Assembly: GCA_963728995.1 (NCBI GenBank)
Contig: CAVSMD010000009.1
Coordinates: 186,001 to 250,000 of the forward strand
DNA from: FEN-1219 sp963728995
GTDB taxonomy: Bacteria > Pseudomonadota > Gammaproteobacteria > Steroidobacterales > Rariloculaceae
Length of the DNA: 64,000 bases
Direction of reading: 5' to 3'
The notes below the pieces were generated by a model that worked only from the letters and a program-made list of their open reading frames with translations, did no database searches and was not told the origin of the DNA. Below are positions 29,195-38,322 of the stretch, one piece after another (position 1 is the first letter of the stretch; each line of letters starts with the position of its first letter). The position numbers were made by a program, and so were the translations under genes.

Positions 29195-29496
29195 GTGGTG
29201 CTCCTTGCAGCCGGTGGGTGCGGGCCGTCCCTGGCCCTCCGCCGCCGTAAGTGCACGACCCGTGCCAGCCAGACGCGCGAGCAGTAGAGCCAAATTTCAG
29301 TGTGACGTAAGTCCATTTGCGCCGATTTCGGTGCAGCGAAAACTTCGCGCGCACCGCAATCGCTCACTACCGAGCCCATGTAACCGCAACGTAAAACTCT
29401 GCGCGAAGATTTTGCGTTTTCGTGTCTGCAACGACGCCACGGTCGCTCGTAACCTGCTGCGCATCGAACGACTTCACTCAACGAGGAGACGAGCCA
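29195..29496. promoter_or_regulatory. Divergent control region between small secreted gene and pspA-like operon
   Basis: 302 bases without a gene. The part from 29290 to 29460 is richer in A and T than its surroundings. It contains TGTAAC-N5-CGTAAA at 29379-29395, an imperfect copy of the direct repeat found before the response regulator. I do not see a convincing sigma-54 (GG-N10-GC) box for pspA. Confidence 0.5.
29379..29395. promoter_or_regulatory. Imperfect direct repeat TGTAAC-N5-CGTAAA
   Basis: Two related half-sites one helical turn apart in the divergent region before the pspA-like gene, resembling the perfect TGTAAA pair at 28880-28896. Suggests that the adjacent response regulator may also act here; strength and orientation are uncertain. 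Confidence 0.4.
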
Positions 29497-30025
29497 ATGG
29501 CCTTGATCAACCGAATGTCGCGGCTCTTTACCGCGGATGTTCACGCGGTGCTCGACCGCATCGAGGAGCCCGACGCGCTGCTGAAGCAAGCGATTCGAGA
29601 AATGGAGGAGGAGCTCGCACGCAGCGAGCAACGCGTGCGCCTGCTCGAGCACGACCGCGGCACGCTGGCCGACCGTCATCGCAAAGTGCAGAGCGCGCTC
29701 GCGGAGCTCCGCGACCAGCTCGAGGTCTGCTTTGCGGGCGGCAACGACGAGCTCGCACGGAAGATCATTCGGCGCCGGCTCGAAGCGGAGCGTCTCGACA
29801 AGCACGTCGCAGAACGGCGTGCAGCCGCGGATCACGAGCTGGTCGAGGGCCGCGCGACGATCGACGCGCAGCGCGAGCAGCTCGACGTGATGCGGCAGAA
29901 GGCGGAGCTGCTTGCGGCCGGTCCGACGCGGCGGCGACGACTGGGGCCGCACCGAGTTCGCCGTCGGCGACGACGAGGTCGAGGTGGCGTTTCTGCGCGA
30001 GCGTCAACGGAGGCAGCCGTCATGA
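29497..30025 (+). CDS. pspA: PspA/IM30 family envelope-stress protein (short)
   Basis: About 176 residues, a shortened PspA/IM30 homologue (usual length near 220). N-terminal LINRMSRLFTADVHAVLDRIEEP matches the membrane-binding helix region, followed by a continuous helical coiled coil rich in Glu/Arg/Gln. GAGGAGACGAGCC stands before ATG 29497. One extra base near 29936 breaks the frame before DDWGRTEFAVGDDEVEVAFL; the final stop overlaps the next ATG. PspA oligomers stabilise damaged inner membranes; here the partners are a membrane protein and a VWA protein. Confidence 0.85.
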
Positions 30026-30594
30026 GCAAGCAGCCGAATTCGCTTTCGTTCGGCCACGCGCTCGGTTCCGCGTTCGTGCTGAGCCTGTCCGGCGCCGCCG
30101 TGCTCGTGACGCTGTCGCCGTTCGTCGGCAGCGGTACGGCGTTGCGCGCCGTGATCGCGCTGCTCGGCCTCGCCTATGTGCTGTATGTGATCGGCAGAAG
30201 CGGCGAGCGTGTCGGCCGCATCACGACCGTTGCGCTGTGGATCGCGGCCGCGAGCTTTGCATGGTTTCTTGGCCTGCCACTCGTCGTCTACGTGCTCGTG
30301 CACGTCGGCCTCGTGTGGCTCGTGCGCTCGCTGTACCACTACTCCGGCGTGTTGCCCGCGCTCGCCGACTTGGGGCTCGGCCTGCTCGGCGCTGCGTTCG
30401 CGGTCTGGGCGGCGCAACGCTCGGGCAGCGCCTGGCTCGCGCTCTGGTGTTTCTTTCTCGTGCAGTCGTTTCACGTCCTGATTCCGCCGACTTTGGGCGC
30501 TGCGATCGCGCCACCCGACGCGGGCAACGACGCATTCGCACGCGCGCATCGCGCCGCCGAGGCGGCCGTGCGACGCCTGTCGTCCGGCCATTGA
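30022..30594 (+). CDS. Polytopic membrane protein of the PspA operon
   Basis: 190 aa with about five to six hydrophobic helices (GSAFVLSLSGAAVLVTLSPF, VIALLGLAYVLYVIG, VALWIAAASFAWFLGLPLVVYVLVHVGLVWL, GLLGAAFAVWAA, LALWCFFLVQSFHVLIP) and a short cytoplasmic C-terminus. No known family recognised. Its start overlaps the pspA-like stop (ATGA), so it is made together with PspA and is a good candidate for its membrane docking partner. Confidence 0.75.
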   Translation: MSKQPNSLSFGHALGSAFVLSLSGAAVLVTLSPFVGSGTALRAVIALLGLAYVLYVIGRSGERVGRITTVALWIAAASFAWFLGLPLVVYVLVHVGLVWLVRSLYHYSGVLPALADLGLGLLGAAFAVWAAQRSGSAWLALWCFFLVQSFHVLIPPTLGAAIAPPDAGNDAFARAHRAAEAAVRRLSSGH

Positions 30595-30632
30595 GCAGCT
30601 TTATTCGCAACCACTCGACAAGGGAGCCTTTC

Positions 30633-31827
30633 ATGAAGACCAACATTCTCGTCACCGGCCTCGTGCTCGCGACGGTCGGCACCGTGCTGGCGTATCCCAC
30701 GATCCGCGGCCACGCCACGCCCGTGACCGTGCACGACACCACGCACGTCGCACCCGTCGCCGCCAAACGCGTGGAGGTCGTGTTCGTGCTCGACACCACC
30801 GGCAGCATGGGCGGGTTGATCCGCGCGGCGCAGGAAAAGATCTGGTCGATCGCGAGCACGCTCGCGCAGGCCCAGCAGGCGCCCGAGATCTCCATGGGCC
30901 TCGTCGCGTATCGCGACCGCGGCGACGCCTACGTCACGCAGACCGTCGATCTCAACAAGGACCTGGACTCGATGTACGCAAAGCTCATGGACTTCGCGGC
31001 CGACGGCGGCGGCGACAGTGCCGAGTCGGTGAACGAGGCGCTGAGCGTCGCGATCGAGCACATGTCATGGAGCCAGGATCCCAACACGTATCGCGTCGTG
31101 TTCCTGGTCGGCGACGCACCGCCGCACATGGACTACCAGGACGACGTGAAGTACCCGCAGATCATGGCCGCGGCCGCGGCGAAGGGCATCGTGGTGAACA
31201 CGATCCAGTGCGGCCACATGCCGGATACCGTGGCCCCGTGGCGGCAGATCGCAGCGCTCGGTCACGGTCGCTACTTCACCGTGGAGCAGGCCGGTAGCGC
31301 GGTGGCCATCGAGACGCCGTTCGATACCAGGATCGCCGAGCTCGCCGCCAACCTCGACGGGACGCGCCTCTACTACGGTTCCGCCGAGGAGAAAGCCGCG
31401 ATGGCAGGCAAAGTCGCTGCAGCGACGCGCCTGCACGACGAAGCGTCGCGTGGCCGCGCAGGCGCGGCGCGGCGCGTTCAATGCGAGCGCGAGCGGCGCC
31501 GGCAACTTGCTCGGCGGCCACGAGCTCGTCGATGACGTGACGAGCGGCCGCGTGGACATCGCGGCGGTCGCCCCGGCGGCCCTGCCCGCCTCGATCGCGG
31601 CGCTGCCGACCGAGGAGCAGCGCGAAGTCATCGCGGCAACCGCGGAGAAGCGCCAGGTGCTCCAGCGCGAGATCGCGAAGCTCGCGGCGGAGCGCGATGC
31701 CTACATCACGAAGAAGGTGGAAGCTGCGGGCGGCGCCGCCGACTCCCTCGACCAGCAAATCTACGACGCGGTCCGCGATCAGGCGGCGCCGGTCGGACTG
31801 AAGTACGAGGGCGGGCCGAAGTTCTGA
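30633..31827 (+). CDS. Secreted von Willebrand factor A-domain protein
   Basis: About 398 aa. Signal peptide (1-20), VWA domain from residue 46 with an intact MIDAS beginning LDTTGSMGG (Asp54), further MVAYRD-type loop (GLVAYRDRGD) and VFLVGDAPPHMDY. The C-terminal third is helical and charged (TEEQREVIAATAEKRQVLQREIAKLAAERDAY). One extra base near 31448 breaks the frame before VAAQARRGAFNAS. VWA proteins are known partners in Psp-type stress systems. AGGGAGCC lies before ATG 30633. Confidence 0.87.
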
Positions 31828-32034
31828 CGCTTGCCAGCGCGGTGCGGGGCGAGTCGGCACGCTGGCCGGCTCGCCCCGTTTCGTTCAGGGCGACGCCGGA
31901 GCCAGCCCCCCCTTCGTGGCCGGTCGAACCCGGCGACCCGATGCGTGGTCTTAGGGCTAGTACAAACCGAAACGTCGTTGCCGGCGCCGGCGATGCCGGT
32001 AGACTATGGGACGGGGTGTGGGAGAGCGCACGCA

Positions 32035-32838
32035 ATGCGGTATGCAGCAAAACCGATCACGAGAGCCGTTCTGGCCGCGGCCCTGCTCATGGCGGGCGCG
32101 GCGAGCCTGGCCGCCGATTCCGACCGTCCGGATTTGAGCGGAGTTTGGACGGCCCACCGCGAGCCGGGACAGCGAGGCGTCTCGGGGTTTGGCGGTCCGC
32201 GCGCCGGCCTGCCGCTGACCGAGGAAGGACGACGCCGCGTCGAGGAGTACGGCAAGCTGCTCGGGCCGGAGCGCGCCAACCCGGCGGCCTACTGCGTCGA
32301 CTACGGCGTGCCGACGATGATGGAGATGCCTGGCGGCTATCCGCTCGAGTTCATCCAGAAGCCCGACCAGCTCACGATCATCTACGAGGTCGAGAACGAG
32401 ACGCGGCGCATCTACATTGGCGACCACCAGCTCCCCGTCGAGCAGCGGCTCCCGAGCCGCGACGGGTATTCGGCCGGTCATTGGGACGGCAACGTGCTCG
32501 TCGTGAAGACCACGGATCTACTCGATGCGCAGGACCAGGGCAATCATCCCTATAGCGATGATGCGTCGATCGAGGAGCGCTTCTCGCTCGGCAAAGATGC
32601 GAACGGCACGAAAGTCATCACCTACGAAGCGACGATCAACGACCCGGTCTACTACACGGAGCCGATCAAGATCACGCGGAAATACGAGCCGCTTGCGGAC
32701 GGCTTCATCATTCCCTACCGGTGCCCCGACGAGTTCTGGTACGCGCTGCTCGATCTGCGGCGCAAGCAATTGAAGGCGGGCCATCCCGTCGACGCACGCA
32801 TGAGCGACGTCTACAAGGCCCGCGAGGCCAAAGAGTGA
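32035..32838 (+). CDS. Secreted protein of the DLSGVW family, single domain
   Basis: 267 aa with signal peptide (ending SLAAD). No formal family name known to me; the pattern RPDLSGVWTA, PLTEEG, CVDYGVPTMM(E)MPGGYPLEF, YEVENETRRIYIGD, GHWDGNVLVVKTTDL and IEERFSL recurs twice in the larger protein at 54306-55856. ATG 32035 follows GGAGAG by 8 bases. First gene of a four-gene cassette with DUF6152, Rieske and PQQ-propeller proteins. Its beta-rich pattern could bind a small molecule; function unknown. Confidence 0.75.
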   Translation: MRYAAKPITRAVLAAALLMAGAASLAADSDRPDLSGVWTAHREPGQRGVSGFGGPRAGLPLTEEGRRRVEEYGKLLGPERANPAAYCVDYGVPTMMEMPGGYPLEFIQKPDQLTIIYEVENETRRIYIGDHQLPVEQRLPSRDGYSAGHWDGNVLVVKTTDLLDAQDQGNHPYSDDASIEERFSLGKDANGTKVITYEATINDPVYYTEPIKITRKYEPLADGFIIPYRCPDEFWYALLDLRRKQLKAGHPVDARMSDVYKAREAKE

Positions 32839-32880
32839 CCCGGCGGTCGCCGAGCCACTCGCACGCATGAGAGGAGAATC

Positions 32881-33330
32881 ATGATGTCGACGATATTGAG
32901 AAGATTGGTTCTTGCGATCGGCGCCCCGGCGCTGGTGTTTTGGGGGCTCGCCGCAGCCGCGCATCACTCGGCCGCGCAGTTCGACTTCAGCAAGCGCGTG
33001 ACGATCAACGGCGTGATCAAGGAGTTCAACGTCACGAACCCGCACACGGCGGCGGTCGTCGAGGTGACCGACGCGAAGGGCACGCGCGACATCGAGTTCG
33101 AGGGCCACAGCGCGAGCCACTTCTATCGCGCCGGCTACACGCGCGACATGCTGAAGGTCGGCGACAAGATCTCGATCCTGATCGCGCCGCGACACGACGG
33201 CGAAGACGGCGGCTTCATCCAGGCGTTCACGGTGAATGGCCGCACCGTCGGCTTCGGCGGCCTGTCGCCGGAGAGCGGCAAGCCGGCGGACAGCGCGGGC
33301 GCATCCGGCTCGGCCACCACGAAGAACTAG
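32881..33330 (+). CDS. DUF6152 family secreted protein
   Basis: 149 aa. Signal peptide ends at AAA, directly followed by the family hallmark HHSAAQFD, then VTINGVIKEFNVTNPHTAAVVEV, which matches the DUF6152 small beta-barrel. The two N-terminal mature histidines could bind a metal once the leader is removed. GAGAGGAG precedes the double ATG. It lies between the DLSGVW protein and the Rieske protein; a second DUF6152 copy follows the other DLSGVW protein at 55861. Confidence 0.85.
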   Translation: MMSTILRRLVLAIGAPALVFWGLAAAAHHSAAQFDFSKRVTINGVIKEFNVTNPHTAAVVEVTDAKGTRDIEFEGHSASHFYRAGYTRDMLKVGDKISILIAPRHDGEDGGFIQAFTVNGRTVGFGGLSPESGKPADSAGASGSATTKN

Positions 33331-33353
33331 GCAGCAGCGCCGGCTCGCACGAC

Positions 33354-33926
33354 ATGAATCGCCGGAAGCTGATCCAGATCTCGATGAACGCGCTCGGCAG
33401 TCTCGGCGGCTTTCTGACGGCCGTGCCGTTCGTCAAGAGCATGCTGCCGAGCGCCAAGGCGCAAGCGCTGGGCGACCCGATCAAGGTCGACGTCGCGCGC
33501 ATCGCGCCCGGCGAGGCGGGCGCCTATCTGTACCGCGGCGCAACCATGCTCGTGCTGCGGCGCACTCCCGCGATGCTGGCGAAGCTCCCGGCCACGGATG
33601 CGCTCGTGCTCGATCGCGGCGACGACCCGGACCTCGCGGATCCGCCTTACGTCGACCACGAGCATCGCGCGATCAATCCGGAGTTTCTCGTGCTGCGCGG
33701 GGTCTGCACGCATCTGGGTTGCGTGCCGCAACGCAAAGGCGCCGAGGGCAAGGCGATCGTCGGCGACTGGTGGCCTGGCGGCTTCATCTGTCCCTGTCAT
33801 CAGTCGGCCTTCGACTACGCGGGGCGAGTCATTCGCGGGCCGGCGCCGCGCAATCTGCCCGTGCCACCGCACCGCTACGCCGGACCGACGAAGCTCATCA
33901 TCGGCGAGCCGACCCTGTCTACCTGA
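33354..33926 (+). CDS. Rieske 2Fe-2S protein, PetA-like, orphan
   Basis: 190 aa, like the iron-sulfur subunit of ubiquinol-cytochrome c reductase. N-terminal RRKLIQISMNALGSLGGFLTAVPF is a Tat-type uncleaved anchor; cluster ligands are CTHLGC and CPCHQS, with the GPAPRNLPVP loop after them. No cytochrome b or c1 gene is adjacent, so it is either a spare bc1 subunit or an electron carrier for the PQQ-type dehydrogenase encoded 14 bases downstream. Confidence 0.9.
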   Translation: MNRRKLIQISMNALGSLGGFLTAVPFVKSMLPSAKAQALGDPIKVDVARIAPGEAGAYLYRGATMLVLRRTPAMLAKLPATDALVLDRGDDPDLADPPYVDHEHRAINPEFLVLRGVCTHLGCVPQRKGAEGKAIVGDWWPGGFICPCHQSAFDYAGRVIRGPAPRNLPVPPHRYAGPTKLIIGEPTLST

Positions 33927-33939
33927 GGGTACGTGCCTC

Positions 33940-35733
33940 ATGACCTGGCGACTCGCTCGGCTGGCCGCGCTCGGGCTCGTGCTTCACGGGGCGCTCGGCG
34001 TCGCGCAAGCACAGACGGCCCACTCCGACCGTCTAAGCGCGGTTGCGAAAGCCCGCGTCACCGACGCCATGCTGCGCAACCCGGATCCCGCCGACTGGCT
34101 GATGTACAGCCGTACCTACGACGCGCAACGATTCAGCCCGCTCGGCGCAGATCGACCGCGACAACGTCGGTCGCTTGCAGCGCGCGTGGACGAAGCCGCT
34201 GCCCGAAGGCCCGATCGAGGTCATCCCGATCGTGCACCGCGGCGTGATGTACTTGACCACCCCGGGTAGCTCGCGCCGGCGCGAGCCGCGTTTGGGCGCT
34301 CGACGCCGCTACGGGCGAGTTGCTGTGGGAGTACGCCCCGCCCGGCACGTCGTCGACACGCGTCAAGGCGCTCGCCATCTACGATGACCTGGTGTTCTAC
34401 ACGGCGCCCGCGCCGTCCGGCGAGAAGAGCTCCATCGTTGCGCTCGAAGCCGCCACCGGCAAGGTGCGTTGGCAAACCGCCGTGTCGATCGAAACGCACA
34501 CCTCGGGCGCGATCGTCGTCGAGGGCAAGGTGATCTCGGGCCGCACGTGCAACAGCGCGCGCGCGAACTGCTTCATCGCCGCGCACGATGCACGCACGGG
34601 CAAGGAGCTGTGGCGCTTCTACACGACGCCGGGGGCCGGCGAGCCCGGCGATGCGTCATGGGCCGGAGCGCCCGCCGATGGCCGGCGCGCGGCCACCTGG
34701 GGACTGCCGGGCACGTACGATCCGGCGCGACATCTCCTCTTCTGGGGCATCTCGAACCCGATGCCGAACACCCGCGCCGACCGGCACGGCGGCAACGCCG
34801 ATGCGATCCCGCACGCACGCGCCGGCCGATCTATACAGCAACTCGACCGTCGCCCTGAAACCCGATACCGGCGAGCTCGTCTGGTACTACCAGCATCTGC
34901 CCGGCGACGACTGGGACATGGACATCAATCACGAGAAGACGCTGATCCACACCGTCGTCGCCCCCGATCCCGCAGCCGTGAAGTGGATCAATCCGAGCGT
35001 GCGCGACGGACGCGAGCGCGACGTGGCAATCTCGGTCGGCGAAGGCGGCGGCCTCTGGGTCAACGACCGCGCGACGGGCGAGTTCCTGTGGGCCACGCCG
35101 TTCCCGTTCGATACGCCGAACTTCATTCTGTCGGACATCGACGTGAAGACGGGCATCGCGACGATCAACCGCAAGCTCGTGCTCGACGAGCCCGGCAAGC
35201 ACAGCCTGATCTGCTACTGGAACACGCGCAGCTTCTGGCCGACGGCGTATTCGCCGCGGACGAACTCGCTGTACGTGCCGTACGTGAATCACTGTCTCGA
35301 CATGACGCGCGCCGGACCGAACGGCGAAGGCGAGCGCCGCGGCGGCGCGCTGCGTCCCGGCTCGGACCCCGCGCATTTCGCGGGCCTCGCGAAGATCGAC
35401 ATGCGGACCGGCGTCATCACACGACTGTACGAAGGCCGCGCGGCCGGCAATGGCGCCGTGCTCGCGACCGCCGGCGGGCTCGTGTTCTGGGGCGACATCG
35501 CGCAGGTGCTGCGCGCCTTCGACGCCGACACGGGCCAGATCCTCTGGCAGTCGGAGCCGCTCGGCGCGACCGTGCAGACGAGCACGATCACCTACGCCGT
35601 CGACGGCCGGCAGTACATAGCCGTGATCAACGGCGAGGCGCTGACGGGCGCGCGCGGCCTCGCGGCGACCGCCGGCTTGACGCTGCCGGAGCACCGCGGC
35701 AACTCGGTCAACGTTTTCGCGCTGCCGCGCTAA
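33940..35733 (+). CDS. PQQ-dependent dehydrogenase-like beta-propeller protein
   Basis: About 597 aa with signal peptide (ending AQAQ). Propeller of the quinoprotein alcohol-dehydrogenase class: the opening DWLMYSRTYDAQRFSPL and five tryptophan-docking blades (ALDAATGELLWEY, ALEAATGKVRWQT, DARTGKELWRF, LKPDTGELVWYYQ, FDADTGQILWQS), plus HLPGDDWDMD. No C-terminal cytochrome c domain, so electrons must leave through another carrier, perhaps the neighbouring Rieske protein. Breaks near 34144, 34280 and 34822, each consistent with one extra base. The end overlaps the convergent small gene by 4 bases. Confidence 0.87.
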
Positions 35734-35933
35734 CGCGAGCGCCGCCCACGCTTGAGCATGGCCAGCAGCGTCAGGAGCAAGAACGACAGCACGAATGCGA
35801 CGAGCGCCCGATAGAGCGAGCCGCCGTCGAATCTGCCGCGCAACGCGTCGTAGACCAGCGTGCCGAGCGCCAAGCCGAGCGCGGTACCGAGCTCTTGTTT
35901 CATTGTTGTTATTCGCAGAGTCGATGCGGCCAT
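35730..35933 (-). CDS. Small membrane protein, 67 aa
   Basis: Two hydrophobic segments (GTALGLALGTLVYDALRG and LVAFVLSFLLLTLLAML) and a basic tail. No family recognised. ATG 35933 has GGAG 4 bases upstream; ATG 35903 would remove the polar first ten residues. Convergent and 4-base overlapping with the PQQ gene. Confidence 0.55.
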   Translation of the reverse strand: MAASTLRITTMKQELGTALGLALGTLVYDALRGRFDGGSLYRALVAFVLSFLLLTLLAMLKRGRRSR

Positions 35934-36117
35934 GCTACTCCGCGGCTCAGGGCCCCGACGCCAATACCAACATAATCCCCAGGGTGCGTGGCCGCGGCGC
36001 TCGGAACGCGACAGCGGCGGAACCCAGATCCCTGGCCGTAGGTGCGTGTCTCGCCGCTCTAGGCAGGGTCACGCCGGCGCACCATAATCGGCGCACTATC
36101 GTTGCTGGAGTCGACTC

Positions 36118-36969
36118 GTGCCAGAGGCGGCCAGTCGCATTGCACCACCGTTGAACGGCGGCAAACAATCACCGCGCTCGTTCGCGCTCGGGCTGGCGGC
36201 GCTCGTCGTCGCCGTCGCGGGCATTCTGGCCACCGTGTATCTGCAGTTCATTCGCGAGCGAGATCCGGCCGTCGCGCTGATCGAGCCCGCGAACGTGGAT
36301 CCCGTCACCGACGTGCCGCTCGCTGCCGACGACGTGCCGCCGCCCCTTATCGAGCAACCGCTGGAAGAGCCGCGAGCAAGCAACCTGCCGGCGCTCGACG
36401 AGAGCGACGACGAGTTCGCGGGCTGGCTCACGGAGCTCTTCGGCACGCAAACGGTCCGGGATCTCGTCGTACCGGAGCGGCTCATTCGCAACATCGTCGT
36501 CACCGTCGACAATCTGCCGCGTCAGCAGGTTGCGCCACAGCAGCGACCGTTGCGACCGCCGCCCGGCAAGTTCGTGACGGGCGGCAGCGAAGAGGAGCCC
36601 ATGATCGCGCCGGAGAACTACGAACGCTACGCGGCGCTCGTGATGATCGTGCGCAACGTCGATGCGCGCGTGCCGGCGGCGCTTTACTTGCGTTTCAGAC
36701 CCTTGTTTCAGCAGGCCTACGAGGAGCTCGGCTACCCGTCGCGCTCCTTCCAGCGCCGGCTGCTCGAGGTCATCGATCATTTGCTGGCCACGCCGGAGAC
36801 CGAGGACCCGATCCGCCTCGTGCAACCGAGCGTGGTGTACCGCTACGCGGATAGCGAGCTCGAGCGTTTGTCGGCCGGCCAGAAGCTCCTGCTGCGCATG
36901 GGGCCCGCCAACGCGCGCGCGATCAAGGTCAAGCTGCGCGAGCTGCGCGCAGAGCTCGCGCAGTACTGA
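36118..36969 (+). CDS. DUF3014 domain protein
   Basis: 283 aa. A single N-terminal membrane helix (FALGLAALVVAVAGILATVYLQF), an acidic proline-rich linker, then the DUF3014 domain (LPALDESDDEFAGWL, RNIVVTVDNLPR, YRYADSELERLSAGQKLLLRMGPANA). Typical of Xanthomonadales and relatives; function unknown. The GTG start is supported by GGAG 7 bases upstream. It converges on the serine-hydrolase gene at 36985. Confidence 0.88.
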   Translation: MPEAASRIAPPLNGGKQSPRSFALGLAALVVAVAGILATVYLQFIRERDPAVALIEPANVDPVTDVPLAADDVPPPLIEQPLEEPRASNLPALDESDDEFAGWLTELFGTQTVRDLVVPERLIRNIVVTVDNLPRQQVAPQQRPLRPPPGKFVTGGSEEEPMIAPENYERYAALVMIVRNVDARVPAALYLRFRPLFQQAYEELGYPSRSFQRRLLEVIDHLLATPETEDPIRLVQPSVVYRYADSELERLSAGQKLLLRMGPANARAIKVKLRELRAELAQY

Positions 36970-36984
36970 GCCGCTCACGCGTCA

Positions 36985-38322
36985 TCAGTCGCTCTCGCCC
37001 GCGGAATCGACCTCGCCGGCGGCTGCCGCTTCGCGGAGTGCGACGGGTCGGCGCGTGAGCACGAGCTCGTGGATCGCGGCCGCGATGCGCGAGTGATCCC
37101 ACGCCGAGTTCTGACGTAGAACGTTCGAGATCAGCGCCACGACGTAGCGCGACGTGGGCGCGTGTGCGGGCGTCTCGACGCTGACCACGGAATTCATGTA
37201 ATTGCGATCGTTGCCCTGGTACTGCCGACAGCGGAACCCGGGCTCGGGCTTGCACGAGTAGAGCGAGCCGCTCTTGAAGAACGTGGCCGACTGCGCAAGC
37301 TCCGGCGCGTAGACATAGCGGTAGCGGCGCTTCGTGATGTAGAGGTAGCGCTTCATCTCGAGGCTCGACCACTCGTCGACCATACGGCCCTGATCGATGC
37401 GAAACATCACGCGAGCCAGCTCGCGCGGCGTCGCGAACGAGCTCGTGCCGGGCACGAAGCGCTTCGAGGCGCCGGTCCAGAACGAGCCCTGGCGCATGTT
37501 GGCCGTGTCGATGCCGGCCGCCGTGAGCGGCTCCACCATGACGGCTTGCGCCGCGGCCGAGAGCACCGCCTTCGGTGTGTCGCGGAAATAGGCGTCGGCC
37601 TCGTCACGAGGCACGGGATAGCGCGCGCCGAAATGCCGCACGAGCAACGCCTCGCGCCAAATCACGGCTCCGGCGCCGTTGGCCGACGCGGAGATCGCAT
37701 GGTCGAGCCACTCGGACAAGCGAAACTCGTCGGCCGCGCCAAGCCGCGCGAGCACGTTGCGGCCCGCGGTGGCATCGAAACGCGGCACGGCATGCTCGTC
37801 GCCGAGCACCCAATCGCCGCCTCTGACGACCGTCGTGGCCAGCACGCGCTGCCGGTCCGCGACGTCGGGGAAGGCCTCGCGCAGCGCCTGAAACAATCCG
37901 ATCATGCACAGAATCTTGCCGACGCTGCCGACGTTCTGGCGCGTGTCGGGCCGCAGGCCTGCCCAGCGCACGTGCGCCGGATCGCTGACGTCGACGACGA
38001 CGAGTGCGTAGGACGGGTCGCGCGCGTTGAAGAGCTGCGCGAGCGAGGCCTTGAGGGTGGGATCCTCGGGGAAGGCGTCGAAATCGGGGCCTTCGTAGCC
38101 GGCGAGCCCGAGCTCGACGTCGGCCACCCCGAGCAACGCACCCGGGCTCAACTTCGGACCCGTCGGCTGCTGCTGCGCGATGCGGTAGCCTGCCAGGCGC
38201 CGAATTCCGGTTCGCTGCTCGCCGTCGAGCGGATAGGCCGCGACGAGCTGTGCGCCGCCAAGCAGCACCGCAAGCACTGCGGCCGAGCGGCGCGCTACCA
38301 GGACGGCTCGAGGCAGGCTCAT
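36985..38322 (-). CDS. Exported class-A beta-lactamase-like serine hydrolase
   Basis: 445 aa with an N-terminal signal (AVLAVLLGGAQLVAAY). The penicillin-recognising triad is visible: S133-V-G-K136, S213-A-N215 and K350-S-G352. The protein is much longer than true class-A enzymes (about 290 aa), so it is more likely a PBP-like transpeptidase, carboxypeptidase or esterase relative. ATG 38322 overlaps the stop of the dikinase-like gene, and GGAG precedes it, so both are made from one transcript. Cysteines in YSCKPEPGFRCRQY may form a disulfide. Confidence 0.82.
   Translation of the reverse strand: MSLPRAVLVARRSAAVLAVLLGGAQLVAAYPLDGEQRTGIRRLAGYRIAQQQPTGPKLSPGALLGVADVELGLAGYEGPDFDAFPEDPTLKASLAQLFNARDPSYALVVVDVSDPAHVRWAGLRPDTRQNVGSVGKILCMIGLFQALREAFPDVADRQRVLATTVVRGGDWVLGDEHAVPRFDATAGRNVLARLGAADEFRLSEWLDHAISASANGAGAVIWREALLVRHFGARYPVPRDEADAYFRDTPKAVLSAAAQAVMVEPLTAAGIDTANMRQGSFWTGASKRFVPGTSSFATPRELARVMFRIDQGRMVDEWSSLEMKRYLYITKRRYRYVYAPELAQSATFFKSGSLYSCKPEPGFRCRQYQGNDRNYMNSVVSVETPAHAPTSRYVVALISNVLRQNSAWDHSRIAAAIHELVLTRRPVALREAAAAGEVDSAGESD

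Noticed and set aside
29195..29496. Sigma-54 promoter for the pspA-like gene
   Set aside because: No GG and GC elements at the required 10-base spacing could be found near the start.
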